Shown: positions 17,225 to 26,019, counted from the stretch's first letter. The stretch: 64,000 bases of DNA from Myxococcales bacterium (GCA_016793465.1 JAEUJW010000053.1:186001-250000); one strand, 5' to 3'. Program-made: numbers and translations. The notes: generated by a model from the sequence alone, not told the origin.

Positions 17225-18159
17225 GGCCCTCTCGCTCCCCGGGGCGCGCGGCGCGACGGCCTCCGCCCGACCCCGACGTCGAAGTGTATCCCAACCATGA
17301 ACCCGACGCGGTAGGGAACGCGGTGCCAGACCTCGGCCCCGCGCCGGCTATAGGTCCGGGCGCGCCCGCTGAAGCCCTGCACGAGCGCGACGCTGAAGCC
17401 GACCTCGCCGGCCGTCCAGGCCAGGCGCAGCGGCAGCTGGAGGTCGGGGTCGACGCGGTGCACGACCCCGCGTTCGGTCGCCGCGCGGTGGATGAGCAGG
17501 CCCGCCGACAGGCCCACGCTGAGGTCGATCGGGCGCTCGCCGAAGCGGTGGCGGTAGACGACCCCGCCGCCGAGCGGAACATCGAACGCCGCCACGAAGT
17601 CGCGGTCCGGGGCGACGATCACGCCGAGGTGGGCCGCGCCCGAGAAGCCCTTCAGGCGCCCGACCTCGACCCCGACGAGGCCCATCAATTCGGTCGTCTT
17701 GACCCGCCAGACCGGCCCGACCAGCACGTCGAGGCGCACGATCCGCAGCGTCCGCGGATCCACGCGCGCGACCGGCAGCGGCCTCCCGGGCGCGAACGGC
17801 ACGGCGACCCGCGGCGGCGCCGGGCGGTGCTCCAGATCGACATCGAGCGGGACCACGCCCCAGGCCGGCAGCGATCCCGGCGGCGGCGGCGGCGAGTACC
17901 GCGGCGTGTGCAGCGGCGCCGCCCCGGTCGGCGGCAGCGGCAGCGGCGGGCCCATGTCGGGCACCGCCAGCGGCGCGGCGCCCTGGGCCGGCAGCCACGG
18001 CGCGGACGCGGGCGGCGGCGCGTCGACCCCCGCGTCGAGCGGCGCGGCCACCTCGCGCGGCAGCGGCGGCGCCGGCGCGGGCACGACCTCCTGCGCGGGC
18101 GGCCCGAGCAGCAGCGCGGCGATGAGACCTGGGCAGAGCACGGCCGACGAGGGCCCCAC
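17221..18159 (-). CDS. Secreted Pro-rich protein with barrel-like C-terminus
   Basis: 312 residues starting at a GTG (18159); an internal GTG near residue 7 (MLCPGLIAALLLG) is an alternative. A signal peptide is followed by about 110 residues of Pro/Ala-rich spacer, then about 170 residues of alternating strands with aromatic ends (VGPVWRVKTTELMGLVGVEV, GGGVVYRHRFGERPIDLSVG, VPYRVGFMVGIHFDVGVG), typical of outer-membrane beta-barrel proteins. No named family recognised. It overlaps the heme lipoprotein gene by 4 bp, so the two may act together at the outer membrane. Confidence 0.72.
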   Translation of the reverse strand: MGPSSAVLCPGLIAALLLGPPAQEVVPAPAPPLPREVAAPLDAGVDAPPPASAPWLPAQGAAPLAVPDMGPPLPLPPTGAAPLHTPRYSPPPPPGSLPAWGVVPLDVDLEHRPAPPRVAVPFAPGRPLPVARVDPRTLRIVRLDVLVGPVWRVKTTELMGLVGVEVGRLKGFSGAAHLGVIVAPDRDFVAAFDVPLGGGVVYRHRFGERPIDLSVGLSAGLLIHRAATERGVVHRVDPDLQLPLRLAWTAGEVGFSVALVQGFSGRARTYSRRGAEVWHRVPYRVGFMVGIHFDVGVGRRPSRRAPRGARGP

Positions 18160-18171
18160 TCTACCGGACCC

Positions 18172-19302
18172 TCAGCCGCGCCGCTCGCCGAGTCGACGAA
18201 CCTCTTCCGAGCGCTCCAGCGGGCACACCAGCACCCGCCCGCCGCTCACGACCACGGCGACCCCCGAGAGCCCGATGACCGCCACGTCGAGCCCCTCGCT
18301 CCACACCAGCGACCCGCGCGAATCGATCAGCTCGACCCCCGCGGTGCGCGGGGCGATCACCACGTTGGCGTGCCCGTCCTTCGGCAGCGCCTCGTGCATG
18401 GCCGCCCACGAGCCGAGGTCGGTCCACGGCACGGCCATCGGCACCACGCACAGGTCGCGCTGCTTCTCCATCACGGCGATGTCGATCGGCTCGGCCGTCA
18501 GGCCCTCGTAGGCGGCGACGGTGGCCGGCCACGGGTCCTCGCCCGCGGCCAGCGACCAGGCCACCGGCGCCAGCGCGCCCCACAGCCGCGGCGCGTGGCG
18601 CTCGAGCTCGGCGGCGATGCGCCCGAACGGCATGATGAAGATCCCCGCGTTCCACAGGTAGCGCTTCGACTCGACGAAGATCTTGGCCCGCGCCGCGTCC
18701 GGCTTCTCGACGAACCGCAGCGCCGGGTACACGAACCCGTCGCCCTCGCGGACCAGCGGCTCCGGCCCGCGCTCGATGTAGCCGTAGCCGGTGCTCGGGC
18801 GCGTCGGCTCGATGCCCAGCGTGACGATGTTGCCGTGCTGCCCCGCGTACTCGCCGGCGAAGCGGACCAGCCGCGTGAACGCCTCGACCGCCGGGATGTG
18901 GTGGTCCGCCGGCAGCACGTGCACGACCACCCGGTGGATGCGCTCCTCGCTGAGGCCCTGCAGGCGCAGCGCCTGGCGCACGTGCAGCACCGCCAGGGCG
19001 ATGCACGGCGCGGTGCTCCGCGGCTTCGGCTCGATGATCACGTTGCGCGCGACCAGCTCCGGCACCGCCGCCTGGATGCCCGGCGCCAGCGCCATGCTCG
19101 TCACCACGAAGATGCGCTCGATCGGCGCCAGCAGCCGCGCCCGCTCGACCGCCGCCGCCAGCAGCGTGTGCGGCGGGTGCTGGCTCAGGTGCATCAGCTG
19201 CTTCGGCCGCGTCGGCGTCGACGCCGGCCACAGCCTCGCCCCGCCGCCGCCGGCCATGATGATGATGACGTTCGGATTGTCTCGTGGTGGCCCGGCCGCC
19301 AT
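18172..19302 (-). CDS. manC: Mannose-1-phosphate guanylyltransferase
   Basis: Makes GDP-mannose from GTP and mannose-1-phosphate for glycan synthesis. The 376 residues show the nucleotidyltransferase signature (IIIMAGGGGARLWPAS, then PKQLMHL), NVIIEPKPRSTAPCIALA, the metal/base region LPADHHI, the sugar-binding FVEKPDAA and WNAGIFIMP. It has the short form without the C-terminal isomerase (cupin) domain. The ATG at 19302 is 8 nt from a TATGCT element. It is divergent from a glycosyltransferase and clearly part of the glycan region that follows. Confidence 0.94.
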   Translation of the reverse strand: MAAGPPRDNPNVIIIMAGGGGARLWPASTPTRPKQLMHLSQHPPHTLLAAAVERARLLAPIERIFVVTSMALAPGIQAAVPELVARNVIIEPKPRSTAPCIALAVLHVRQALRLQGLSEERIHRVVVHVLPADHHIPAVEAFTRLVRFAGEYAGQHGNIVTLGIEPTRPSTGYGYIERGPEPLVREGDGFVYPALRFVEKPDAARAKIFVESKRYLWNAGIFIMPFGRIAAELERHAPRLWGALAPVAWSLAAGEDPWPATVAAYEGLTAEPIDIAVMEKQRDLCVVPMAVPWTDLGSWAAMHEALPKDGHANVVIAPRTAGVELIDSRGSLVWSEGLDVAVIGLSGVAVVVSGGRVLVCPLERSEEVRRLGERRG

Positions 19303-19310
19303 GCGCCGCG

Positions 19311-19316
19311 AGCATA
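19311..19316 (-). promoter_or_regulatory. -10 element TATGCT of manC
   Basis: Reads TATGCT on the minus strand, 8 nt before the manC ATG; no ribosome binding site, so a leaderless message is likely. It faces the promoter of the divergent glycosyltransferase gene within 60 bp. Confidence 0.5.
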
Positions 19317-19347
19317 CTTGCTTCGCCCCGCCGCGCCCAGCCTCGCA

Positions 19348-19377
19348 TTGACCCGCTGCGATCCCCTTGCGTATGCT
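19348..19377 (+). promoter_or_regulatory. Promoter of the 19385 glycosyltransferase gene
   Basis: TTGACC (19348-19353), 18-bp spacer, TATGCT (19372-19377), then 7 nt to a GTG start. This arrangement favours GTG 19385 over the ATG at 19373, which lies within the -10 element itself. Confidence 0.6.
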
Positions 19378-19384
19378 CCCCGCC

Positions 19385-20419
19385 GTGAGAGTCCTGGCCT
19401 GGCCGCGCTGGCTCGGTAACCCCTACCTCCCGCAGCTGCTCGCCGCCATGCGCCGCGCCGGCCTCGACGCGTGGGCCGGCGCCTCGCTCCACCTGTCCGC
19501 CGCCCGCCTGCGCCGCGGCGACTGGTTGCACCTGCACTGGCCCGGCGGCGCCATCATCCACCCCTGGCGCCCGGTCTACGCCGCCAGAGCCGCCGCCCTG
19601 CGCCTCCAGCTCGACCACCTGCGCCGCCGCGGCGTGCGCGTGGCCTGGACCGCCCACAACCTGCTGCCCCACGACGACCGCCACCCCGACCTCGGCCGCG
19701 CCGCCCGCCGCGACCTGCTCGCCCGCGTCGACCACGTGTTCCTCCACTTCGCCGCCGCCCGGCAAGCGCTCGCCGACGCCTTCGGCTACGCCGGCCCGAC
19801 CACCGTCGTGCACCACCCGCACTACCTCGCCGACTACCCCGCCCCGCCGTCGCCGACCGCGGCCCGCGAGGCGCTCGGCCTGCCCGCGGCCGGGTTCGTC
19901 GCCCTCAACTTCGGCGCCCTGCGCCCCTACAAGGGCCTCGGCGAGGTGATCCGCGCGTTCCGTCAGATGGCCGGCCCCGACGACCGCCTGGTCCTCGCCG
20001 GCCTGCCCGACGGCGACATCTCGGCCGACCTGAAGCTCGCCGCCGACGACCCGCGCGTCGTCGTGCACGCCCGCCGCATCGCCGACGCCGACGTGCCGCT
20101 CTACTACGCCGCCGCCGACGTCGCGATCGTCGCCCACCGCGCCTTCTTCACCTCGGGCAGCGCCCTGCTCGCGCTCAGCATGGGCTGCCCGCTCGTCGGC
20201 CCGCCCGTCCACCACCTCACCGAACTCGCCGGCGAGCAGCGCCTCGTCCCCTGCGAGCTCGGCCCCGACGGCCTCGCCGCCGGATTATTGATCGCCCGCG
20301 CCGCCGCGCCGACGGTCGACCGCACGGCCATCCGCGCCTGGGCCGCGGCGCACGGCACGTGGGACGACGCCGCCGCCAGCATCGCCGCCGTGTTCCGCAG
20401 CCCGCCCTCCACCGTGTGA
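19385..20419 (+). CDS. Glycosyltransferase (GT4-like, GT-B fold)
   Basis: 344 residues, soluble or membrane-associated. The start MRVLAWPRWLGNPYLPQL and HLHWPGGAIIHPWRPVY, followed by WTAHNLLPHDDRHPDL, are typical of GT-B enzymes acting on surface glycans. The C-terminal half has NFGALRPYKGLGEVIRAF and a nucleotide-sugar loop around LYYAAADVAIVAHR...SGSALLALSMGCPLV. It lies between manC and a flippase gene, so transfer to a lipid-linked oligosaccharide is plausible; donor and acceptor are not identifiable. It uses a GTG start with a promoter rather than a ribosome binding site. Confidence 0.88.
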   Translation: MRVLAWPRWLGNPYLPQLLAAMRRAGLDAWAGASLHLSAARLRRGDWLHLHWPGGAIIHPWRPVYAARAAALRLQLDHLRRRGVRVAWTAHNLLPHDDRHPDLGRAARRDLLARVDHVFLHFAAARQALADAFGYAGPTTVVHHPHYLADYPAPPSPTAAREALGLPAAGFVALNFGALRPYKGLGEVIRAFRQMAGPDDRLVLAGLPDGDISADLKLAADDPRVVVHARRIADADVPLYYAAADVAIVAHRAFFTSGSALLALSMGCPLVGPPVHHLTELAGEQRLVPCELGPDGLAAGLLIARAAAPTVDRTAIRAWAAAHGTWDDAAASIAAVFRSPPSTV

Positions 20420-20465
20420 AAACTCCCCGCCACCCCCGGCCCAGGCCCGGCGATCACGGTTTAAC

Positions 20466-21983
20466 GTGGCCCCCCGCTTGAGCCCGAACTCCGAGGACGC
20501 CAGCGAGGACATCCGCCGCGACGCGGGTGACCTCGACCGCGGCATGCGGCTCACGCTGCTCAGCTACATCGTCAAGTTCTCGACCCCGCTGCTGCTCATC
20601 CTCGTGATCCGCAGCTACGGCGCCGCCGCCTACGGCGTGTACGCGGTGGTCGCCGCGATCCTCAACGTGATGATGCGCTTCTGCCTGTACGGCCTCGACA
20701 AGGGCCTGCTGTGGTGGCTGCCGCAGCAGCGCGAGGAGGACGCCCGCCTCGGCATGCTGCCCGCCCTGCTGATCGTCGGCGCCAGCAGCGTCGCGCTCGC
20801 CCTCCTGACCATGGCCGTGCTCGCCCCGGTGATCGCCCGCTGGGCCGACCACCCCGAGGCCGTGCAGAGCCTGCGGTGGATGGTGATCGGCCTGGTGCCG
20901 ATGACGCTGATGGAGCTGCTCGTGCAGGTCTGCGTGGTCCGCCGCCGCATCTCCGCCCACGTCATCTACAAGGAGGGCGTCGTCCCCCAGGCCCAGGTGC
21001 TGCTCGCGCTGCTGTTCTTCGCCCTCGGCTACAAGGACATCGGCCTCGAGCTCGCCTTCACCATCGCCTGGCTGCTCGGCCTCGCCGGCGTGCTGCACGT
21101 GTTCCGCGGGGCCTACCGCGGCACCGGCTGGTCCGGCTCGCGCACCCGCCCGCCGGCGCGCCTGACCCGCTACTCGCTCGGCATCTGGGTCACCGAGCTG
21201 CTCAGCGTGTCGTCGCTCGACACCTTCCTGCTGGCGACCTTCACCGACCCGAAGACCGTCGGCCTCTACCGCGCCGCCGTCCAGATCTCGCACAACGTCG
21301 CCGCCGTGCGCTGGTCGTTCGAGCCGCTGGTGCTCGCGCTCATCGCCGAGATCGGCGCGCGCAACCAGGTGCGCCGCCTCGCCGAGGGCTTCTCGCGCGT
21401 CGTCATCCTGCTGCTCGGCATCCAGATCCCGCTGGTCGCCCTGCTGTTCGCCTGCACCGGCTGGATCATGCCGCTGCTCGGCGCCGAGTTCGTGCCGGTG
21501 ATCCCGGCCTCGTTCGTGCTCGACATCGTCTACCTGATCCACGGCTCGCTCGGCCTGGTCAGCTGCATCATCCGCGGCTACGGCCGCACCTTCCTGTCGG
21601 CCGCCGACTACCTGATCTCCCTGGTCGTGCTGGCCGGCGCCTGCGTCGTCCTGACCCCGCGCTACGGGGCCATGGGCGCCGCCCTCAGCCTCGGCGCCGC
21701 CACCCTCGCCCTCAACCTGATCCAGGCGGTCCAGTCGCGCATGCTGGTCGGCGCGTGGTTCTTCACCCGCGAGCTGCTCCACGTGGTGCTGCTCGGCCTG
21801 GCCGCCGCCGCCGTCATGGCCGCCGCCTGGACCGGCCTGGCCGGCTGGCTCGGCGTCCCGATCGGCGGCTTCTCCGGCGGCGAGATCGGCGTGCGCCTCG
21901 GCAGCCTGCTGGCCTTCGCCGTCGTGTTCACCCCCGGCTGGCTGTGGCTGCGCCGCCGCTCCGCCGCGCCGACGCCGGCCTGA
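20466..21983 (+). CDS. Polysaccharide flippase (Wzx/MOP superfamily)
   Basis: 505 residues with about 12-14 hydrophobic segments beginning at MRLTLLSYIVKFSTPLLLIL, which is typical of MOP-superfamily lipid-linked oligosaccharide exporters. RSYGAAAYGVYAVVAAILNV and FTDPKTVGLYRAAVQISHNV match conserved parts of the family. It sits 46 bp after a glycosyltransferase gene and before a methyltransferase. The start is uncertain: GTG 20466 lies inside a TAACGT hexamer (20462-20467), so TTG 20478 or ATG 20543 may be the real start if that hexamer is the -10. Confidence 0.87.
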   Translation: MAPRLSPNSEDASEDIRRDAGDLDRGMRLTLLSYIVKFSTPLLLILVIRSYGAAAYGVYAVVAAILNVMMRFCLYGLDKGLLWWLPQQREEDARLGMLPALLIVGASSVALALLTMAVLAPVIARWADHPEAVQSLRWMVIGLVPMTLMELLVQVCVVRRRISAHVIYKEGVVPQAQVLLALLFFALGYKDIGLELAFTIAWLLGLAGVLHVFRGAYRGTGWSGSRTRPPARLTRYSLGIWVTELLSVSSLDTFLLATFTDPKTVGLYRAAVQISHNVAAVRWSFEPLVLALIAEIGARNQVRRLAEGFSRVVILLLGIQIPLVALLFACTGWIMPLLGAEFVPVIPASFVLDIVYLIHGSLGLVSCIIRGYGRTFLSAADYLISLVVLAGACVVLTPRYGAMGAALSLGAATLALNLIQAVQSRMLVGAWFFTRELLHVVLLGLAAAAVMAAAWTGLAGWLGVPIGGFSGGEIGVRLGSLLAFAVVFTPGWLWLRRRSAAPTPA

Positions 21984-22011
21984 CCCCGCTGGACCCCCAC
22001 CCCGGGTCTGT

Positions 22012-22017
22012 TACAGT
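22012..22017 (+). promoter_or_regulatory. -10 element TACAGT of the 22025 methyltransferase gene
   Basis: TACAGT ends 7 nt before the ATG. A moderate -35, TGGACC, lies at 21990-21995 (16-bp spacer). No Shine-Dalgarno sequence is present. Confidence 0.45.
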
Positions 22018-22024
22018 CCGCCGC

Positions 22025-22804
22025 ATGTCGCTCGGCCCCGTGCTCCGTCGCGTCCAGGACACCCTCCTCTCCCCCGAGCCCGCCTACCGCCTGTGGCTGC
22101 GCCAGACCGGCGCCGCCCTGCCGCCCCGCGGCGAGCTCGTGGTCCCCGGCTGGTGCGGCACCCTGAAGTCCGTGGCCCAGTGGCAGGCCGACGTCGCCGA
22201 CAGCCGACGCCTCGGCCTCTCGCTCCACCCCGACCTGCCGAAGAACTGGGACGGCCGCATCGCCGCCGCCGCCCTGCTCGCGACCACCGCCGAGGACGAC
22301 CCCATCCTCGACGCCGGCGCCGAGACCTACTCGCGCATCCTCAGCACGCTCTACGCCTACGGCCGCCGCAACCTCGTCGGCATCAACCTGACGTTCACCC
22401 GCCCGGCCCAGCGCGGCCCGATCCGGTTCGAACCCGGCGACATCACGCGGACCCGCTTCGCCGACGCCAGCTTCGCCGGCGTGTCATGCCAGAGCGTGAT
22501 CGAGCACGGCGTCGATCTGCCCGCCTACTTCAAAGAGATGGCCCGCATCCTCCGCCCCGGCGGCCTGCTGGTGTCGTCGACCGACTACTTCCCCGAGCCG
22601 GTCGACACCCGCGGTCAGTGGGCCTACGGCGTGCCGATCAAGATCTTCACCCGCGAAGAAATCTTGAAGATGATCGCCGTCGCCGCCGACGTCGGCTTCG
22701 AACCGACCCACGAGCTCGACCTCGACTGCAGCGAGCGCCCGGTGCTGTGGAAGCAGTACGACCTCCGCTACACCTTCACCTGCTTCACCCTCCGCCGCCG
22801 CTGA
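22025..22804 (+). CDS. Class I SAM-dependent methyltransferase
   Basis: 259 residues. A divergent glycine-rich motif I (DDPILDAGAETYSRILSTLY) follows about 90 N-terminal residues. Downstream, SFAGVSCQSVIEHGVDLPAYFKEM and ILRPGGLLVSSTDYF are motif IV and post-motif landmarks of Methyltransf_11 enzymes. KIFTREEILKMIAVAADVGF is the usual C-terminal lid segment. It is placed right after a flippase gene in a glycan region, so a sugar or lipid substrate is likely but unproven. Confidence 0.85.
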   Translation: MSLGPVLRRVQDTLLSPEPAYRLWLRQTGAALPPRGELVVPGWCGTLKSVAQWQADVADSRRLGLSLHPDLPKNWDGRIAAAALLATTAEDDPILDAGAETYSRILSTLYAYGRRNLVGINLTFTRPAQRGPIRFEPGDITRTRFADASFAGVSCQSVIEHGVDLPAYFKEMARILRPGGLLVSSTDYFPEPVDTRGQWAYGVPIKIFTREEILKMIAVAADVGFEPTHELDLDCSERPVLWKQYDLRYTFTCFTLRRR

Positions 22805-22832
22805 GAACCCCACGGACCAAAACCCACCGCTT

Positions 22833-23930
22833 ATGAAGAGCCACGCCTCGCACCTCCTGCTCGCCCTCGGCCTGCTGCCCGCCTGCCCCGGCGACGGCGG
22901 CGGCGACACCGACGCCGGCACGACCCCGGCGACGACCACGATGACGACCGCCGGCCCGTCCGCGCCGACCACCGGCGACGCGACCACCGCCGCGACCGAC
23001 CCCGACACCACCGGCGCCCCCGACACCAGCACGACCACCGACACCACCGGCGCCCCCCCGGCCGACGCCCAGCTGTGCGTCGACCTCGGCGGCGCAACCG
23101 GCGTCGCCGCGCTCGTCGACCTGTTCCTCGGCGAGCTGCTCCGCGACGCCCGCATCAACGCCTACTTCCTGCGCAGCGACCTCGACGTGGCCGGGCTGCG
23201 CCAGTGCGTCATCGACCAGCTCGGCGCCGAGGCCGGCTGCGACGGCGTCACCTACACCTGCAAGACCATGGAGGCCGCCCACGCCGGCCTCGGCATCTCG
23301 ACCCAGGACTTCACCGACTTCGCCGAGGACTTCGGCAAGGCCTGGGACGCGCACAAGGCCGCCAGCGCGCCCGACCTCACCGACCAGCAGCGCATCGACG
23401 TCACCATGACGCTGGCCAGCCTGGCCCCGGTGATCGTCGAGGACACCGCCAACAACGTCACCGTCTACCAGCGCGTCGGCCGCAAGCCCGCGATCGAGGC
23501 GCTCGTCGGCGACCCGGCGGCCCCCGGCACCTTCCTCGCCAACGTCTCCGCCGACCCGACCCTGGCCGGGTTCTTCGTCGCCAACCCCACCGACTTCGCG
23601 CGCCTGAAGACCTGCCTCGTGCGCCAGATCCACTCCTTCGACGGCCCCGACACCTACGGCCGCGAGCGCAGCGACAACCCGCCCGGCGTCGACCCCGGCC
23701 CGACCGCCGAGGACCCCTGCCGCGACATGATCACCGCCCACCTCGGCATGGTCGACGACATGGGCGGCGCCATCGAGTTCGTCGACTACACCACCCTCGT
23801 CACCGCCCTCGTCAACGCCATGACGACCGCCGGCGTGGCGATGCCCGACCAGAACGCGATCCGCGGCCACATCGATCCGCTCTGCCCGCAGATCGTCGCC
23901 GTCGACCCCGAGGCCTGCCCGATGCCGTGA
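22833..23930 (+). CDS. Lipoprotein with two tandem truncated-hemoglobin-like domains
   Basis: 365 residues: signal peptide with lipobox LLPAC (Cys18), a Thr/Ala/Asp linker to residue 80, then two homologous segments. Domain 1 (about 82-175) reads LGGATGVAALVDLFLGELL, INAYFL, then TYTCKTMEAAHAGLGIS with His150 at the place of the heme-binding F8 histidine of group-1 truncated globins. Domain 2 (about 210-335) repeats the plan: VYQRVGRKPAIEALV, LAGFF, then CRDMITAHLGM with His303. Each domain carries four extra cysteines (82/125/136/143 and 261/296/351/362), probably disulfides outside the cytoplasm. Role unknown; O2, NO or heme handling at the envelope is a guess. Heme binding is inferred from motif only. 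Confidence 0.72.
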   Translation: MKSHASHLLLALGLLPACPGDGGGDTDAGTTPATTTMTTAGPSAPTTGDATTAATDPDTTGAPDTSTTTDTTGAPPADAQLCVDLGGATGVAALVDLFLGELLRDARINAYFLRSDLDVAGLRQCVIDQLGAEAGCDGVTYTCKTMEAAHAGLGISTQDFTDFAEDFGKAWDAHKAASAPDLTDQQRIDVTMTLASLAPVIVEDTANNVTVYQRVGRKPAIEALVGDPAAPGTFLANVSADPTLAGFFVANPTDFARLKTCLVRQIHSFDGPDTYGRERSDNPPGVDPGPTAEDPCRDMITAHLGMVDDMGGAIEFVDYTTLVTALVNAMTTAGVAMPDQNAIRGHIDPLCPQIVAVDPEACPMP

Positions 23931-23970
23931 GCGGGCGAAAAACCCGCGCCTGTGCTAAGGACCGGCGCGC

Positions 23971-24996
23971 ATGCCCGGGCAATTCTCGGACCTCGCCGAT
24001 CGCATCTCCCAGCCCACGGTGTTCGTCGAGGTCGGCCCCGAAGGCGGCCACGCCCTCGTCGTCGGCGGCCTCACCGTGCTCGAGCGCGCCCTGTGGGGCC
24101 TCGCCCGCCAGGGCGTCGTCGTCGCCCAGGTGCCCGCCGCCCCGCTGCCCCTGCGCGACGACCTCAAGCTCGTCGTCGAGTGGCTCCCGCCCGGCACCCC
24201 GCCGCCCGCGGACACCCGCGTGGTCCGCGGCGACGTCGTCCAGGACACCCGCGTGGTCGACGAGGCGAGCCGCGCGCACGCCGAGCGCGCGCTGTGCCGC
24301 ACGCTCGCCAAGTCGCACCAGGGCCTCGTCGACGGCCTGATCAACTGGCGCTTCTCGATGCCGATCACCCGCCTGCTGTCGTCCACGGCGGTCCGCCCCA
24401 ACCACATCACGCTCGGCGCGACCCTCGTCGGCCTGGCCGCCTCGGCGGCGGTGTTCCGCGGGACCTGGGCCGCCGTCGCCGTCGCCGGCGTGCTCCTGCA
24501 GCTGCACTCGATCCTCGACTCCTGCGACGGCGAGCTCGCCCGCCTGCGCTTCCAGGGCAGCAAGCTCGGCCAGTGGCTCGACAACACCTGCGACGACGTC
24601 ATCGACATCGTGTTCCTGACCTGCGCCGGCCTGTCCCTCGGCGGCGTGTTCGCACCCCTCGCCGTCGCCACCATGGCCCTCCGCGCCTTCGGCCACCTCG
24701 CCATGTACCACGAGGTCTACCACCGCACCGGCACCGGCGACGTGTACAGCTTCCGCATCTGGTACCAGCGCGAGGAGCAGTCCGTCGACGATGTCTACGG
24801 CGTGCACGGCCTGTCCGGCTACCTCCGCGCCCTCGGCCGCCGCGACACCTACGTGTTCGTGTGGATGGTCCTGTGCCTGCTCGGCCGCCTCGACGTCGTC
24901 GTCGTCTACGGCGCCGTGCTCGGCACCATGATCGGCGTGCTCATGACGCTCCACCTCGCCCTCCGCCCCCCGCTGCCGCCCCCGCGCCGGCCTTGA
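23971..24996 (+). CDS. CDP-alcohol phosphatidyltransferase (DIPP-synthase-like)
   Basis: 341-residue membrane enzyme. The complete CDP-OH-P motif is present: Asp183, Asp186, Gly187, Ala190, Arg191, Gly200, Asp204, Asp208 (LDSCDGELARLRFQ, GQWLDNTCDD). Residues 1-115 form a soluble domain ending in SHQGLVDGLINWRFSMP and RPNHITL, the joint seen in inositol-phosphate cytidylyltransferase/DIPP-synthase fusions, but the nucleotidyltransferase part is absent. A separate cytidylyltransferase-like gene lies at 27510. It probably joins a CDP-activated polyol or alcohol to another hydroxyl or phosphate; the exact product is unknown. Confidence 0.87.
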   Translation: MPGQFSDLADRISQPTVFVEVGPEGGHALVVGGLTVLERALWGLARQGVVVAQVPAAPLPLRDDLKLVVEWLPPGTPPPADTRVVRGDVVQDTRVVDEASRAHAERALCRTLAKSHQGLVDGLINWRFSMPITRLLSSTAVRPNHITLGATLVGLAASAAVFRGTWAAVAVAGVLLQLHSILDSCDGELARLRFQGSKLGQWLDNTCDDVIDIVFLTCAGLSLGGVFAPLAVATMALRAFGHLAMYHEVYHRTGTGDVYSFRIWYQREEQSVDDVYGVHGLSGYLRALGRRDTYVFVWMVLCLLGRLDVVVVYGAVLGTMIGVLMTLHLALRPPLPPPRRP

Positions 24997-25032
24997 CACG
25001 CCCTGCGGCATTTGCGAGATCACCGGGCCCCG

Positions 25033-26004
25033 ATGACCACTCCGGACGCCCCCCCCTCCGCCCCACCGCGAGGATCGCAGCCGTCCGGACCCCCCCCGTG
25101 GTCCTACGCCCGCACGCTGAAGGACCCCACCAGCGAGGAGGCGATCGACCTCGTCCTCCACCGCCCGCTGGCCTACGCCCTGCTGCTGCCGTGGCAGCAC
25201 GCGTCCTGGCGCCCCACGCCCAACCAGTTCACCCTCGCCGGCGGGTTCTTCGGCCTGGCCGCCGCCGCCGTCGTGCTCGTCGCCCCGGAGGGCAGCAGCC
25301 TGTGGCTCGTGGCCGCCGGCCTGATGTTCTTCGCCCACCTGCTCGACTGCTGCGACGGCATGATCGCCCGCCTCACCGGCATGTCGTCGAGCCGCGGCGC
25401 CCTGCTCGACGGCATGATCGACTTCATCGTCGGCGTGTCGTTCTGGCTGGCCATGTGCGTGCGCACCGCCCCCGACTGGGGCCTGTGGACCGTGCCGGTC
25501 GCGCTCAGCATCGTGCTCAGCATCCTCATCCACACCGGCCTGCACGACCAGATCCGCCTGCGCTTCGGCGTGCTCGTCAACCCGCCGCCGCCCGAACCGC
25601 GCCCGGTCGCCACCCCGCCGCAGCCGGCCACGCCCCCGCCCCCGCCGGGCCTGTGGCACCGCTTCCTCGACGGGTTCTTCGCCTTCGCCCAGGCGTTCTA
25701 CAACGTCACCTATTTAAATATTTCGCGCATCTGCCTCGGCGTGCAGAGCATCTCCGGCCGGCCCGACGTCGACCCCGCCCACGCCCGCCGCCTGTTCTCC
25801 GGGCCCATGCGCATGGCCAACTACCTCGGCCTCAGCACCCACCTGTTCCTGATGTACACCGCGACCGCGACCGCGATCTGGTGGCTCGAGCTGCCCTACT
25901 ACCTCGCGCTCGCCACCGTCGTCGTCGGCCTCAACCTGTGGTCCTTGTTCGTCTGCCTGGCCTGGCGCCGCACCGAGGCGCTGATCGCCGCGGTGCCCCG
26001 CTGA
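25033..26004 (+). CDS. CDP-alcohol phosphatidyltransferase, intact paralogue
   Basis: 323-residue membrane protein. All motif residues are kept: Asp105, Asp108, Gly109, Ala112, Arg113, Gly122, Asp126, Asp130 (LLDCCDGMIARLTG, ALLDGMID). It is the active-site-complete relative of the gene at 12431, with the same Pro-rich loop between membrane segments (PPPPEPRPVATPPQPATP) and GPMRMANYLGLSTH. The ATG at 25033 is preceded by TTGACA at 24993-24998, which overlaps the stop of the previous gene, but the -10 is poor. It contains a 13-bp all-AT islet at 25711-25723 (codons for YLNI). It likely transfers a phospho-alcohol to or from a lipid. Confidence 0.88.
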   Translation: MTTPDAPPSAPPRGSQPSGPPPWSYARTLKDPTSEEAIDLVLHRPLAYALLLPWQHASWRPTPNQFTLAGGFFGLAAAAVVLVAPEGSSLWLVAAGLMFFAHLLDCCDGMIARLTGMSSSRGALLDGMIDFIVGVSFWLAMCVRTAPDWGLWTVPVALSIVLSILIHTGLHDQIRLRFGVLVNPPPPEPRPVATPPQPATPPPPPGLWHRFLDGFFAFAQAFYNVTYLNISRICLGVQSISGRPDVDPAHARRLFSGPMRMANYLGLSTHLFLMYTATATAIWWLELPYYLALATVVVGLNLWSLFVCLAWRRTEALIAAVPR

Positions 26005-26019
26005 GCCCCCGCGCGTCAC

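Noticed and set aside
13829..17314. 1,161-codon plus-strand open frame across four genes
   Set aside because: It is antisense to the membrane protein, sulfotransferase and heme lipoprotein genes, which have strong family motifs; composition is typical of a shadow frame.
20462..20467. Leaderless promoter for the flippase gene at GTG 20466
   Set aside because: The hexamer overlaps that GTG, so it cannot drive a message starting there; kept only as a reason to doubt the start.
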